A DNA stretch of 64,000 bases from NCBI RefSeq assembly GCF_023015625.1, contig NZ_JALKAH010000005.1:553913-617912 (forward strand). The letters run 5' to 3'. Positions 1 through 8,960 of the stretch are shown here, one piece after another. The stretch is from Yoonia sp. F2084L (GTDB lineage: Bacteria; Pseudomonadota; Alphaproteobacteria; Rhodobacterales; Rhodobacteraceae). The notes beneath the pieces are model-generated. The model was not told the origin of the DNA, did not search any database, and was given only the letters and a program-made list of their open reading frames with translations. The position numbers and the translations under genes are program-made. The stretch's first letter is position 1. Each line of letters begins with the position of its first letter.

Positions 1-2
1 CG

Positions 3-161
3 CGCATTACATTCCCGTTCCTGCGCCGTATCGTCAGTGACGTAACACGCGACGGTGGCTTCCCGCCGCTGAACCTTGAAACTATTGATTTCCTTGCACT
101 TTATCGCTCTGAACTGGCGCGACGTACAGAAGCCGAGAAAGCCAAGGAAAAAGCGAACTAG
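3..161 (+). CDS. secB: Protein-export chaperone SecB, C-terminal part (cut by window edge)
   Basis: The last 52 codons of a gene that begins before the window are open in this frame and end at TAG 159-161. The translation includes RDGGFPPLNLETIDFLALY, which matches the conserved C-terminal core of SecB, the tetrameric cytosolic chaperone that keeps preproteins unfolded and delivers them to SecA. A charged lysine- and glutamate-rich tail follows, as is usual in alphaproteobacterial SecB. The gene converges on dnaQ with a 2-base gap, and I see no terminator between them. The identification rests on a short stretch, but that stretch is distinctive. Confidence 0.85.
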   Translation, partial: RITFPFLRRIVSDVTRDGGFPPLNLETIDFLALYRSELARRTEAEKAKEKAN

Positions 162-163
162 GC

Positions 164-895
164 CTAAGCCCCGTTTTTCCAAAGTCCGCCGTCGCCCAAC
201 TGTTCCACAAAGGCAGCATGGGCGGCGGCTTCTTCTTTTGTAAGCTTGGGTGCAAGCGGCTGAGGCCGCGCCGTTGGTCGCCACTCATCGGATTGACCGC
301 CTGCAGACTGGTTTCGCGTATCCGCAGCCAAAGCAAAATCCGGCTGACGCCCGCCAATCAGTTCCAGATACACTTCCGCCAGAATTTCACTATCCAACAA
401 GGCCCCGTGCAAAGTGCGCGAGCTGTTGTCGATCGCAAAGCGGCGGCAGAGCGCATCAAGGGACGCAGGCGAACCCGGGAATTTGCGGCGCGCGATCGCC
501 AAGGTATCAAGAGCCTGATCCATCGGCAGCAATGGGCGGTTCAGCCAGCCAAGCTCAGCGTTCAAAAACTTCATATCAAAGGCCGCGTTGTGGATCACCA
601 GCTTGGCATCACCAATGAAATCCACGAAGTCCTGTGCGATATCTTTGAACAAGGGTTTGTCGCGCAGCGTTTCCTGACCCGGTTTTGGTTGTTGCGGGGG
701 CTCAAGCAAATCGGGGCCTATGCCGTGCACGCCAAAGGCCTCAGCAGGCATGGACCTTTGTGGGTTAATGTACTGGTGATATGTGCGTCCAGTCGGCACA
801 TGCCCCATCAGTTCAACCGCACCGATTTCGACAATGCGGTCGCCTTCGCTTGGCTCAAAACCTGTGGTTTCCGTATCAAGTACGATTTCACGCAT
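164..895 (-). CDS. dnaQ: DNA polymerase III epsilon subunit (3'-5' proofreading exonuclease)
   Basis: The 243-residue protein begins with the DEDDh exonuclease motif I (IVLDTETTGFEP, residues 4-15; metal ligands Asp7 and Glu9). It carries HNAAFDMKFLNAEL as motif II and HGALLDSEIL as motif III with the general-base histidine. The family proofreads newly made DNA inside the Pol III core by binding alpha and theta subunits. It is the last gene of a leftward cluster maf-aroE-coaE-dnaQ, and its ATG overlaps the 3' end of coaE by 8 bases, which suggests translational coupling. The length is normal for alphaproteobacterial DnaQ. The residues after about 185 are low in conservation, as expected for the tail that contacts alpha. 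Confidence 0.93.
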   Translation of the reverse strand: MREIVLDTETTGFEPSEGDRIVEIGAVELMGHVPTGRTYHQYINPQRSMPAEAFGVHGIGPDLLEPPQQPKPGQETLRDKPLFKDIAQDFVDFIGDAKLVIHNAAFDMKFLNAELGWLNRPLLPMDQALDTLAIARRKFPGSPASLDALCRRFAIDNSSRTLHGALLDSEILAEVYLELIGGRQPDFALAADTRNQSAGGQSDEWRPTARPQPLAPKLTKEEAAAHAAFVEQLGDGGLWKNGA

Positions 896-1478
896 CTGTT
901 TGCCCTTTAAGTTCTGCGATCAGTTTTCGCACAGCGGCTCGGGTATCGTCTAGGGTCAGCGTTTCGATGATATGATCCGCCGCAGCGCGTTTTTCAGCGT
1001 CTGGCATTTGACGGGCAAGAATGCGTTCAAATTGATCGGTAGTCATGCCGGGTCGTGCCATGACCCGCGCCTTTTGTACTTCAGCAGGAACGGTCACGAC
1101 CAAAACAGATGAAAGCCAGTCTTGCGCGCTGGTTTCAAACAAAAGGGGGATATCGAAAACGACAAGAGGATCGTTATGCGTGGCGATGAAAGCTGCACGG
1201 TGCTGTGCGACAAGGGGATGCACGATCTCTTCCAGTTTACTCATGACGCTGAGGTCTTCAGAGATCATTTTCTTGAGAATATCACGGCTGACTTGCCCAT
1301 CAATAACCGCGTCGGGTAAAACCGCCTGGATTTTGGGGACAGCAGCGCCGCCTTTCGCATAGAGCGCGTGAACAGCTGCATCCGCGTCCCAAACCGGGAT
1401 ACCCTCATCGCGAAACATTTGGGCAGTTGTAGATTTTCCCATCCCGATGGACCCGGTCAATCCCAACAAATGCGTCAT
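888..1478 (-). CDS. coaE: Dephospho-CoA kinase
   Basis: The 196-residue protein starts MTHLLGLTGSIGMGKSTTA, a P-loop (GSIGMGKST, residues 9-17) in the position typical of CoaE. The enzyme phosphorylates the 3' hydroxyl of dephospho-CoA with ATP, the last step of coenzyme A synthesis in the cytosol. Further family marks are VWDADAAVH near residue 30 and VVFDIPLLFET near residue 107. Its start overlaps the end of aroE by 4 bases and its end overlaps dnaQ, so the three are probably co-transcribed. Pairing of coaE with aroE and dnaQ is common in alphaproteobacteria. Confidence 0.94.
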   Translation of the reverse strand: MTHLLGLTGSIGMGKSTTAQMFRDEGIPVWDADAAVHALYAKGGAAVPKIQAVLPDAVIDGQVSRDILKKMISEDLSVMSKLEEIVHPLVAQHRAAFIATHNDPLVVFDIPLLFETSAQDWLSSVLVVTVPAEVQKARVMARPGMTTDQFERILARQMPDAEKRAAADHIIETLTLDDTRAAVRKLIAELKGQTDA

Positions 1479-2302
1479 GCGAGCACGGCTGCCCGTGTGG
1501 CGTCATCGACATCGGGTCGTTGACCGAACCAACGCTCGAACCCTGGAACACCCTGATGCAAAAGCATGCCAAGACCATCGACGGTTATGCAACCTTTGCC
1601 GGCAGCAGCGTCCAAAAATGGGGTGCGAAGTGGGTTGTAAACGATATCAGTTACAACCGCCTCTGGCCGCAATGCATCAAGCGGCACTTTGAATTCCTGC
1701 GCACCTACCATGCCAAGGGATGTCGTATTGATGACCGTGTTTGCATCTTCCAGCATCTGATCTGCCTGCACCCAGTCTACCACGCGGACCCGCGCGCCAA
1801 AATCAGCGCGGAGCGCTTCGGCTTTGGGGCGGGTTCGGTTTGATATGATGATTTCAGGAACACCGGCGTCAGCGAGGGCCACGATAATCGCGCGTGCCGC
1901 ACCGCCTGCACCAAAAATGGCCGCAGGGCCGGCCTTCGGATCCCAATCTGGCGCCCCTTGGCGCAGATTAGCCATGAAACCGTAACCGTCTGTGTTATCA
2001 GCAAAAATACGGCCATCATCCTTGAATATCAAAGTATTCGCGGCCCCAATCAGTGTTGCGCGATCAGTAATCTGATCAGCAAACTGCATAACACTGATTT
2101 TATGCGGCAGGGTCACATTCAACCCGATGAACCCCTTCTTGGGTAAATCCCGGAGCGTTTTTTCAAGCGCGTCTTCTGTCACTTTGAGAGCCGTGTATTC
2201 GCCCTCTATGCCGTAGCGGTTCAGCCAATAGCTGTGAAGTTTCGGCGATAGGGAATGGCTGATCGGGTTTCCGATCACACCGGCGCGGGGCAGACTTGTC
2301 AT
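1475..2302 (-). CDS. aroE: Shikimate dehydrogenase
   Basis: The 275-residue protein has the substrate-binding start GVIGNPISHSLSPKLHSYWL (residues 9-28) and NVTLPHK around residue 63, with the catalytic lysine. The NADP-binding glycine loop FGAGGAARA follows near residue 129. The enzyme reduces 3-dehydroshikimate to shikimate in the aromatic amino acid pathway. Its ATG overlaps the stop of maf by 4 bases and its stop overlaps coaE by 4 bases, so it sits mid-operon. Length and motifs are normal, and nothing suggests one of the variant quinate or YdiB types beyond their general similarity. Confidence 0.93.
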   Translation of the reverse strand: MTSLPRAGVIGNPISHSLSPKLHSYWLNRYGIEGEYTALKVTEDALEKTLRDLPKKGFIGLNVTLPHKISVMQFADQITDRATLIGAANTLIFKDDGRIFADNTDGYGFMANLRQGAPDWDPKAGPAAIFGAGGAARAIIVALADAGVPEIIISNRTRPKAEALRADFGARVRVVDWVQADQMLEDANTVINTTSLGMVGAQEFKVPLDALRPEAVVTDIVYNPLRTPFLDAAAGKGCITVDGLGMLLHQGVPGFERWFGQRPDVDDATRAAVLA

Positions 2303-2898
2303 GCAGGCAATGTTCCGCGAAGCGTGAGGTATGACAAGAGTTCCAAGAGCGGCAAGCCCAGAACGTTGAAATAATCTCCCTCAATGCGTGTAAAAAGTCG
2401 CACTCCTTCTTCCTCGAGCTTATAGGCGCCGACAGAATGCTGAATGCTATCCCAGTTGCGATCGACATAATCCATCAGATAGCTGTCCGATGCGTCGCGC
2501 ATTGCAAGATGCACAATCCCCACATGACGCCAGAGCGGTTTGCCTTCGCCGTAGATCACTGTTGCGGACAGTAGTTGGTGCTTTTGACCGCGTAGAGCCT
2601 TGAGTTGCGACAAGGCATGTTCTGGTGAATTCGGTTTAGTGAAAATGTCCGAACCAAGCGCCAGAACTTGATCGCAACCGATAACCAATGCTTCTGGATG
2701 TCGGGCGGCCGCACGCTGGGCTTTCAATTCTGCAAGCGTGTCGGCAATATCACGCGGCGACGCTTGTTCGGCCTGAAGCGAGGCACGCACGGCATCTTCA
2801 TCAACGCGGGCCACCGAGACATTGAAGTGCACGCCTGCATTTTGCAAGAGTTGGGCCCGTATCTGGGACCCGGAAGCGAGGATGATCTGTTCGCGCAT
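2299..2898 (-). CDS. maf: Maf family nucleotide pyrophosphatase
   Basis: This is a 199-residue Maf/HAM1-fold protein: IILASGSQIRAQLLQNAG at residues 5-22 is the Maf signature, where ASxS-R binds the triphosphate. Later come VIGCDQVLAL and the SVGAYKLEEEG region. Maf proteins hydrolyse modified or canonical nucleoside triphosphates and limit their entry into nucleic acids; older literature links them to septum inhibition. It is the first gene of the leftward maf-aroE-coaE-dnaQ cluster. Its ATG (complement of 2896-2898) touches a perfect DnaA box at 2898-2906, so its transcription must start inside the candidate origin region. I cannot tell the substrate class. Confidence 0.9.
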   Translation of the reverse strand: MREQIILASGSQIRAQLLQNAGVHFNVSVARVDEDAVRASLQAEQASPRDIADTLAELKAQRAAARHPEALVIGCDQVLALGSDIFTKPNSPEHALSQLKALRGQKHQLLSATVIYGEGKPLWRHVGIVHLAMRDASDSYLMDYVDRNWDSIQHSVGAYKLEEEGVRLFTRIEGDYFNVLGLPLLELLSYLTLRGTLPA

Positions 2899-3302
2899 GT
2901 GGATAACCTTTTGGACAAACCCTGTGTCGCAGGGCGGGCATTTTTGGGCATATCTAGCACGGTCGGGAAGATGGAGGAGAACTTTGATCTCTCAGGGGTC
3001 GTCAGCTGGAATTTTCCACGGTGGGTATGGATAAGTTGCCACTGTGGAGGAATCGAGTGATGTGACGAGTCAAGAGACCGACAGGCAGAAAGTCATACTA
3101 AATGGATACGTTTAAAACTTTGCTTTATAATGATAAATTCTATTTCGACGACTACCAGATGTGCATAGCCAAAAAGAGCGCCGGGGGATAAGTCTGAGGA
3201 TCAATAAACAACCCACAGAAAATCGCATGACAAACAACAACAACATCTTTTCTTTCCTTCTATATTTATTAAGGAAGTAAGAAGCCAAGAGAGCAGGACA
3301 GC
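2896..3302. other. Candidate chromosomal replication origin (oriC) between maf and hemJ
   Basis: This 400-base gap between divergent genes has no convincing reading frame. It holds one perfect DnaA box (TGTGGATAA at 2898-2906), a one-mismatch box (TATGGATAA at 3026-3034) and weaker two-mismatch candidates at 3012-3020, 3043-3051 and 3183-3191. Two stretches are markedly AT-rich in an otherwise GC-rich window: about 3108-3152 and about 3222-3290, the second with an ACAACAACAACA run and a pyrimidine tract. A GANTC site (GAGTC, near 3067) is present. The neighbouring mnmE-mnmG-rsmG-parA-parB genes and two parS sites fit an origin-proximal position. The origin call is inference; cumulative GC skew was not computed. 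Confidence 0.5.
2898..2906 (-). promoter_or_regulatory. Perfect DnaA box
   Basis: TGTGGATAA on the plus strand is the reverse complement of the consensus TTATCCACA. It shares one base with the maf start codon, so DnaA bound here would also be placed to repress maf. A second near-perfect box in the same orientation lies at 3026-3034. Confidence 0.7.
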
Positions 3303-3752
3303 ATGATCGGTTTTCTAGATAGTTTTTATCCATGGATCAAAGCGATACATATCATGGCAGTGATTGCATGGATGGCTGGCCTGTTCTATTTGCCACGGCT
3401 GTTTGTCTACCATGCCGAGCGGGCCAAAGTTGGGTCTGAGTTGGATCAGACTTTTCAGGTCATGGAAGAAAGATTGTTGAGGGTGATCATGAACCCGGCG
3501 ATGATCGTGGCTTGGGTGGCTGGCCTGATCATGATTGGATTGGGTGCCTTTGATTGGAGTGCTGCGTGGTCCTGGATCAAGATCGTGTCAGTGATTGCGA
3601 TGACTGGGGCGCATGGTTGGATGAGTGCGCGACGCAAAGAATTTGCGGCAGGTCAGAATACGCGGACTGGGCGGACCTATCGGTTGTTCAATGAAGTACC
3701 GACGGTTCTGATGTTACTCATTGTTATCGCGGTTGTGGTGCGGCCATTCTGA
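3303..3752 (+). CDS. hemJ: Protoporphyrinogen IX oxidase HemJ
   Basis: This 149-residue protein has four predicted membrane helices. It starts MIGFLDSFYPWIKAIHIMAV and continues AWMAGLFYLPRLFVYH, the HemJ/UPF0093 signature with a conserved histidine near residue 17. HemJ oxidises protoporphyrinogen IX to protoporphyrin IX in the inner membrane and replaces HemG or HemY in many alphaproteobacteria. It lies just right of the origin candidate and 120 bases before rho. The usual neighbour hemE is not in this window. The length is right for the family, and the ATG is preceded by a weak purine-rich stretch (GAGAGCAGGA). Confidence 0.9.
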   Translation: MIGFLDSFYPWIKAIHIMAVIAWMAGLFYLPRLFVYHAERAKVGSELDQTFQVMEERLLRVIMNPAMIVAWVAGLIMIGLGAFDWSAAWSWIKIVSVIAMTGAHGWMSARRKEFAAGQNTRTGRTYRLFNEVPTVLMLLIVIAVVVRPF

Positions 3753-3797
3753 GGGTCGATTGACTCTGGCGACAGTCTTGCCTATGTCTGACCTCGC

Positions 3798-3858
3798 TTC
3801 CCGTCCGGGAAAGTGATTTTCCATTCCGAATAGAAGAAATGCTGGCCCCAATGCTGGC
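3798..3858. promoter_or_regulatory. Small palindrome and tandem 9-mer in the rho leader
   Basis: Between hemJ and rho there is a perfect 14-base palindrome TTCCCG-TC-CGGGAA (3798-3811), followed by ATTTTCC, which could act as a weak terminator for hemJ. A direct repeat AATGCTGGC (3838-3846 and 3850-3858, period 12) ends 14 bases before the rho ATG. Rho is autoregulated in other bacteria, so a leader element is possible, but no specific mechanism can be read here. Confidence 0.3.
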
Positions 3859-3872
3859 ACAAGGATTTATCT

Positions 3873-5144
3873 ATGTCACAGCACCGTCTGAACCTTGCCG
3901 ATCTGAAAGCGCAAAGCCCGAAGGATCTTTTGTCTTTGGCTGAAGAGCTTGAGATTGAGAACGCTTCGACCATGCGTAAGGGCGATATGATGTTCGCTAT
4001 CCTTAAAGAGCGGGCAGATGAAGAGTGGATCATCGGCGGCGATGGTGTGCTTGAGGTCTTGCAGGACGGGTTTGGTTTTTTGCGTTCGCCCGAAGCGAAT
4101 TATCTCCCGGGTCCGGACGACATTTATGTATCGCCGGATATGATCCGACTGCATTCATTGCGGACCGGGGATACGGTTGAGGGTGTGATGAAAGAGCCCA
4201 ATGACACAGAGCGATATTTTGCGTTGATGTCAGTGGAAAAAATCAACTTTGAAGACCCAGAGAAAGCCAAGCACAAGGTTGCCTTTGACAACCTGACACC
4301 GCTTTATCCCGAAGAGCGGTTTAAGTTGGAGATCGAGGATCCGACGCTCAAAGATCGGTCGGCGCGGATTATTGATTTGGTCGCACCGATTGGTAAGGGC
4401 CAGCGATCCTTGATTGTGGCCCCGCCGCGGACGGGTAAAACCGTTCTTTTGCAGAACATCGCGAATTCGATCGAGCAGAACCATCCTGAATGTTATCTGA
4501 TTGTGTTGCTGATTGATGAACGTCCTGAAGAAGTGACGGACATGCAGCGGTCTGTGAAAGGTGAGGTTGTTTCGTCGACCTTTGACGAACCTGCAACGCG
4601 TCACGTTGCGGTGTCTGAGATGGTGATCGAGAAGGCGAAACGTTTGGTTGAGCATAAGCGGGATGTTGTGATCTTGCTTGATTCGATCACGCGTCTGGGC
4701 CGTGCGTTTAACACGACCGTGCCGTCATCCGGTAAGGTGCTGACCGGTGGTGTGGATGCGAACGCGCTGCAACGGCCAAAGCGGTTCTTTGGTGCGGCTC
4801 GGAATATCGAAGAGGGTGGGTCTTTGACGATTATTGCGACGGCTCTGATTGATACTGGATCGCGCATGGATGAGGTGATCTTTGAGGAATTCAAAGGGAC
4901 AGGTAACAGCGAAATTGTTCTGGACCGTAAGGTTGCCGACAAGCGCGTGTTCCCTGCGATGGATATTCTGAAATCCGGGACACGGAAAGAAGAGTTGCTT
5001 GTCGACAAGGGTGATTTGGCGAAGACCTATGTATTGCGCCGAATCCTGAACCCGATGGGCACGACCGATGCAATCGAATTCTTGATTGGCAAGCTGAAGC
5101 AGACCAAGACGAACTCAGACTTCTTTGATTCAATGAACACGTAA
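3873..5144 (+). CDS. rho: Transcription termination factor Rho
   Basis: The 423-residue protein has the full Rho architecture. An N-terminal helical domain ([20 protein letters not shown]) is followed by an OB-fold RNA-binding domain ([13 protein letters not shown], near residue 69). The RecA-like ATPase has the P-loop APPRTGKT (about 183-190), Walker [11 protein letters not shown] (about 266) and a Q-loop/R-loop region. Rho is a hexameric helicase that loads on rut sites and dislodges RNA polymerase. Length is typical. It stands 29 bases before mnmE and may be co-transcribed with it. Confidence 0.97.
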   Translation: MSQHRLNLADLKAQSPKDLLSLAEELEIENASTMRKGDMMFAILKERADEEWIIGGDGVLEVLQDGFGFLRSPEANYLPGPDDIYVSPDMIRLHSLRTGDTVEGVMKEPNDTERYFALMSVEKINFEDPEKAKHKVAFDNLTPLYPEERFKLEIEDPTLKDRSARIIDLVAPIGKGQRSLIVAPPRTGKTVLLQNIANSIEQNHPECYLIVLLIDERPEEVTDMQRSVKGEVVSSTFDEPATRHVAVSEMVIEKAKRLVEHKRDVVILLDSITRLGRAFNTTVPSSGKVLTGGVDANALQRPKRFFGAARNIEEGGSLTIIATALIDTGSRMDEVIFEEFKGTGNSEIVLDRKVADKRVFPAMDILKSGTRKEELLVDKGDLAKTYVLRRILNPMGTTDAIEFLIGKLKQTKTNSDFFDSMNT

Positions 5145-5173
5145 CTTATTGTTCTAAAACAATGGGTTAATAT

Positions 5174-6454
5174 ATGGATACCATTTTTGCCTTAGCCACG
5201 GCCCAAGGCCGTTCCGGTGTAGCCATTGTGCGGATATCGGGGCCTGACGCTGTTTTAGCGGCGGGGACGCTATGTGGTGATGTGCCAAGGTATCGGGGTT
5301 TACGGAAGCTTTATGATCCTGCTGGCGAGCTGCTGGATGAAGCGCTTATCCTGCGATTTGAAATCGGGCAAAGCTTTACTGGCGAAGACGTGGTTGAGCT
5401 GCAACTGCATGGCAGCCCAGCTGTTGTGAATGCTGTGCTGCGCTGTCTTGGAGACATGCCTGAGCTAAGGCATGCAGATGCTGGTGAGTTTACCCGAAGG
5501 GCGCTTGAAAACGGACGCCTGAATTTGGCGGAGGTCGAGGGTCTTGCTGATCTGATAGATGCTGAGACAGAAAGCCAACGCAAGCAGGCTGTGCGGGTGT
5601 TTTCGGGTGCGCTGGGCGCATTGGCTGAAAGTTGGCGCACGCGTCTGATCCGGGCGGCGGCATTGCTGGAAGCCACGATAGATTTCGCGGATGAGGAAGT
5701 GCCGGTGGATGTGAGCCCTGAGGTGAAGACGTTGCTGTCAGGGGTTCGGTCCGAGATGGCGCGAGAAGCAGACGGGGTGCGCGTTGCTGAACGGGTTCGC
5801 GACGGCTTTGAGGTGGCGATTATCGGTGCACCTAATGTAGGGAAATCCACCTTGTTGAACCGCCTTGCTGGTCGCGATGTGGCGATTACCTCAGAGGTTG
5901 CGGGAACAACGCGTGATGTCATCGAAGTGCGTATGGATTTGGATGGTTTGCCTGTGACTTTGCTGGATACGGCTGGGGTGCGAGATACGGATGATATTGT
6001 TGAAGGGCTGGGCGTTGCGCGTGCGAAAGAACGGGCTGGGCGTGCGGATTACCGTATTCACCTGTTCATTGATGGTTCAGAGGTATCCGATGATTTAGGA
6101 CCAGATGATGTGTTGGTTCAAGCTAAGGCGGATATATATGGTGGTGACATCCTGGCGATTTCTGGCAAGACGGGGGAAGGTATTGATCATCTGATTGATC
6201 ACGTCAGCCAGCGTTTGCAGCAAAAGGTGGGCCAGATAGGCATCGCGATGCGTGAACGGCATCGGGTGGCGATGTTGCGCGCGATCAGTTATCTGGATGA
6301 CGCTGCTGGTGCTTTGGAAAGTTCAGGTGCGATGACTGACTTAGTTGCAGAAGACTTGCGATCTGCAATCCGCGCAGTGGATAGCATCGTTGGCCGTGTT
6401 GATGTAGAACATGTGCTGGATGAGATCTTTAGCAGTTTTTGTATCGGCAAGTAG
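5174..6454 (+). CDS. mnmE: tRNA uridine-5-carboxymethylaminomethyl modification GTPase MnmE
   Basis: The 426-residue protein starts [20 protein letters not shown], the MnmE formyl-THF-binding domain. It has an inserted G domain with [16 protein letters not shown] (G1) and [10 protein letters not shown] (G3), and ends in FCIGK, whose cysteine belongs to the invariant C-terminal CxGK motif. MnmE works with MnmG to modify U34 of certain tRNAs. mnmG begins 3 bases after its stop, which fits production of the two subunits from one transcript. The family is usually 430-455 residues, so this copy is slightly short but intact. Confidence 0.96.
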   Translation: MDTIFALATAQGRSGVAIVRISGPDAVLAAGTLCGDVPRYRGLRKLYDPAGELLDEALILRFEIGQSFTGEDVVELQLHGSPAVVNAVLRCLGDMPELRHADAGEFTRRALENGRLNLAEVEGLADLIDAETESQRKQAVRVFSGALGALAESWRTRLIRAAALLEATIDFADEEVPVDVSPEVKTLLSGVRSEMAREADGVRVAERVRDGFEVAIIGAPNVGKSTLLNRLAGRDVAITSEVAGTTRDVIEVRMDLDGLPVTLLDTAGVRDTDDIVEGLGVARAKERAGRADYRIHLFIDGSEVSDDLGPDDVLVQAKADIYGGDILAISGKTGEGIDHLIDHVSQRLQQKVGQIGIAMRERHRVAMLRAISYLDDAAGALESSGAMTDLVAEDLRSAIRAVDSIVGRVDVEHVLDEIFSSFCIGK

Positions 6455-6457
6455 GGA

Positions 6458-8335
6458 GTGTTTCACGTGAAACATCGCGACTACGACGTTATTGTTATTG
6501 GTGGCGGGCATGCTGGTGCAGAGGCCGCGCATGCTGCTGCGCGCATGGGCGTCAGGACCGCGCTTTTGACACTGACCAAGGCTTCTATTGGTGTGATGTC
6601 CTGCAACCCGGCAATTGGTGGCTTGGGTAAAGGGCACCTTGTGCGAGAGATTGACGCGCTTGACGGCGTCATGGCGCGCGTTGCCGATAAGGCCGGTATC
6701 CAATTTCGCCTGTTAAACCGTAAGAAAGGTCCAGCTGTTCAGGGCCCCCGCGCGCAATCAGATCGTGAGATTTACCGCACAGCGATGCAAGCAGAGCTCA
6801 ACGCGCTTGAAAATCTGGACATTCTTGAGGACGAAGCCATTGATCTACTGATGGACGGCGACCGGGTGACTGGGCTGAAGACCCGTGATGGAAGTGAGAT
6901 TGCCGCGAACAGCGTGATCCTGACGACCGGGACATTTCTACGGGGCGTCATCCATATTGGTGATGTATCAAGGCCTGGCGGTCGTATGGGCGAGGATCCG
7001 TCGGTTCGCATGGCAGAACGGTTGGATAGCTTTTCATTGCCACTTGGCCGCCTGAAAACGGGCACACCGCCACGGTTGGATGGGCGTACGATCGCCTGGG
7101 ATCAGTTGGAAGCTCAGCCCAGTGACGACGACCCTGTGATGTTTTCCTTCCTGTCCAAGGGCGTTTATGCACCGCAAATCGACTGTGGGATCACGCATAC
7201 GAACGAAAGAACCCATGATATCATTCGGTCCAATCTTGGGCGTTCAGCCATGTATGGTGGCCAGATTGATGGGGTGGGCCCACGGTATTGCCCTTCGATC
7301 GAAGACAAGATTGTCCGGTTTGCTGAAAAGACCTCGCACCAGATATTCTTGGAGCCCGAGGGGGTGAACGACCATACCGTTTACCCCAACGGTATATCGA
7401 CGTCGCTGCCAGAGGATGTGCAGGCTGACTATGTGAATTCCATCTATGGCCTTGAAAAAGCAAAGATTATTCAGCCTGGGTATGCGATTGAGTATGATTA
7501 CGTCGATCCGCGCGCGCTGCGTGCTACGCTGGAACTGAGGGATGTTCCTGGGTTATTTCTGGCGGGTCAAATCAATGGAACAACAGGATACGAAGAGGCC
7601 GCGGCACAAGGTTTGGTGGCGGGTTTGAACGCTGCGGCGCAAGCAAAGGGAGAAGATGACGTTATCTTCAGCCGCCGCGAATCCTACATTGGTGTCATGA
7701 TTGATGACTTGATCACGCGTGGTGTGTCCGAACCTTACCGTATGTTTACCTCTCGGGCTGAGTTCCGGCTGTCGCTGCGCGCTGACAATGCGGACCAACG
7801 GCTGACAGAACGGGGGCGCCAGATTGGCTGTGTGGGTGACCGGCGGTGGCAGCATTACACCAGTAAGATTGAGCAGATTGAGAAAGCGAGGTCACGGCTT
7901 TCAACGATTAACCTGTCGTCGCGGGATATTGCTGCCGTTGGGGTCAAGCTAAACGCGGATGGCCCACGCCGCACCGCGCTTCAAGCGCTCGAACTGAGTG
8001 ATTTCAGTTTCGCGCATTTGATGCAGTTGGATCAAGATATTGATGATATCCCATCTGCAGTACAAGATCAGGTGAAGAAAGACGCGCTCTACGCGCACTA
8101 CATTGCCAGACAAGAGCGAGACATCGCTGCGATGGAGCGGGATGAAAAGCACATCATCCCTGATGAAATTGACTATTCCGCAATTTCAGGGCTATCGAAT
8201 GAGCTTGTGTCAAAGCTCAATACAACACGTCCGTCCACAATTGCTCATGCTGGGCGGATTGAAGGTATGACGCCTGCCGCGTTGATGCTTATTGTTGCGA
8301 CGTTGAAAAAACGGCAAATTGCGACCGGGACCTAG
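6458..8335 (+). CDS. mnmG: tRNA uridine-5-carboxymethylaminomethyl modification enzyme MnmG (GidA)
   Basis: The 625-residue protein has the FAD-binding motif [20 protein letters not shown] near the start and the MnmG signature [20 protein letters not shown]. The second conserved block [12 protein letters not shown] is also present. It is the flavin subunit that partners MnmE in wobble-uridine modification. I chose the GTG at 6458 because it gives the N-terminus MFHVKH, which is shared by many alphaproteobacteria, and no other start lies before the FAD motif. Those first codons are themselves a parS site (6459-6474). The 3' end overlaps the upstream extension of the rsmG frame but not its likely ATG. 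Confidence 0.96.
   Translation: MFHVKHRDYDVIVIGGGHAGAEAAHAAARMGVRTALLTLTKASIGVMSCNPAIGGLGKGHLVREIDALDGVMARVADKAGIQFRLLNRKKGPAVQGPRAQSDREIYRTAMQAELNALENLDILEDEAIDLLMDGDRVTGLKTRDGSEIAANSVILTTGTFLRGVIHIGDVSRPGGRMGEDPSVRMAERLDSFSLPLGRLKTGTPPRLDGRTIAWDQLEAQPSDDDPVMFSFLSKGVYAPQIDCGITHTNERTHDIIRSNLGRSAMYGGQIDGVGPRYCPSIEDKIVRFAEKTSHQIFLEPEGVNDHTVYPNGISTSLPEDVQADYVNSIYGLEKAKIIQPGYAIEYDYVDPRALRATLELRDVPGLFLAGQINGTTGYEEAAAQGLVAGLNAAAQAKGEDDVIFSRRESYIGVMIDDLITRGVSEPYRMFTSRAEFRLSLRADNADQRLTERGRQIGCVGDRRWQHYTSKIEQIEKARSRLSTINLSSRDIAAVGVKLNADGPRRTALQALELSDFSFAHLMQLDQDIDDIPSAVQDQVKKDALYAHYIARQERDIAAMERDEKHIIPDEIDYSAISGLSNELVSKLNTTRPSTIAHAGRIEGMTPAALMLIVATLKKRQIATGT
6459..6474. other. parS centromere site 1
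   Basis: TGTTTCACGTGAAACA is a perfect 16-base match to the canonical ParB-binding parS palindrome. It is embedded in the first codons of mnmG (MFHVKH), where it constrains the amino acid sequence. ParB loads here and spreads, and the ParA/ParB system moves the origin region. The parA and parB genes lie 2.5 kb downstream. Confidence 0.95.
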
Positions 8336-8339
8336 ATTT

Positions 8340-8960
8340 ATGGCACCAACTATTGCTGGTCTGGATGTTTCACGTGAAACAATGGCAGATTTAGAGACAT
8401 ACGCTGCACTCGTCACAAAATGGACGCCTACAATCAATCTCATTGCACGCGGCAGTGTTGCTGATCTTTGGGATCGGCACATCACCGACTCGGCGCAACT
8501 TTATAGGCATGTTCCTCAAAGCTATCAAAAATGGACGGATATCGGCAGCGGTGGAGGGTTTCCGGGAATCGTCATGGCGATCATTGCCAAGACAACGCAG
8601 CCTGATGCGCAGTTTGTCCTGATAGAAAGTGATCAGCGCAAGGCGACATTTCTACGAACAGTAACCAGAGAACTAAGCCTCTCTGTCGAAGTGATTGCAG
8701 ACCGAATCGAGAATGTACCTCCTCAGACCGCAGATGTAGTGTCCGCACGAGCGTTAACCGCACTATCTGGCCTAATTCCACTAACAAAGCGGCACCTAAG
8801 CCCCAACGGCGTCGCGCTTCTGCACAAAGGGCGGCAGTCCCAACAAGAAGTTGCCGAAGCACAAAAGAACTGGTCGTTTGACCTTGAAGATTATCCCAGT
8901 TTCACTGATCCTGAGGCTCGAATAATCGCCCTTCGAAGGATCGAATCCATTGTCAAATAA
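8340..8960 (+). CDS. rsmG: 16S rRNA (guanine-527 N7) methyltransferase RsmG (GidB)
   Basis: From the ATG at 8340 the protein is 206 residues, normal for RsmG. It has the SAM-binding motif WTDIGSGGGFPGIVMAI (near residue 65) and VVSARALTALSGL in the substrate region. The enzyme methylates G527 of 16S rRNA in the 530 loop; loss gives low-level streptomycin resistance in other bacteria. The TTG 21 bases upstream would overlap mnmG and is less likely. A second parS site lies in codons 10-14 (LDVSRET). The gene overlaps the parA start by 11 bases. Confidence 0.95.
   Translation: MAPTIAGLDVSRETMADLETYAALVTKWTPTINLIARGSVADLWDRHITDSAQLYRHVPQSYQKWTDIGSGGGFPGIVMAIIAKTTQPDAQFVLIESDQRKATFLRTVTRELSLSVEVIADRIENVPPQTADVVSARALTALSGLIPLTKRHLSPNGVALLHKGRQSQQEVAEAQKNWSFDLEDYPSFTDPEARIIALRRIESIVK
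8366..8381. other. parS centromere site 2
   Basis: TGTTTCACGTGAAACA, again a perfect 16-base match, lies inside the first codons of rsmG. It is 1.9 kb from the first site and 0.6 kb before parA. Two sites in one parS cluster at this place are typical of alphaproteobacterial chromosomes. Confidence 0.95.

Noticed and set aside
218..910. 230-codon open frame on the plus strand opposite dnaQ
   Set aside because: It mirrors the dnaQ coding strand, has no recognisable motif, and dnaQ is certain.
3012..3191. Further DnaA boxes with two mismatches (3012-3020, 3043-3051, 3183-3191)
   Set aside because: Two-mismatch matches to a 9-mer are frequent by chance; kept only as weak support for the origin.
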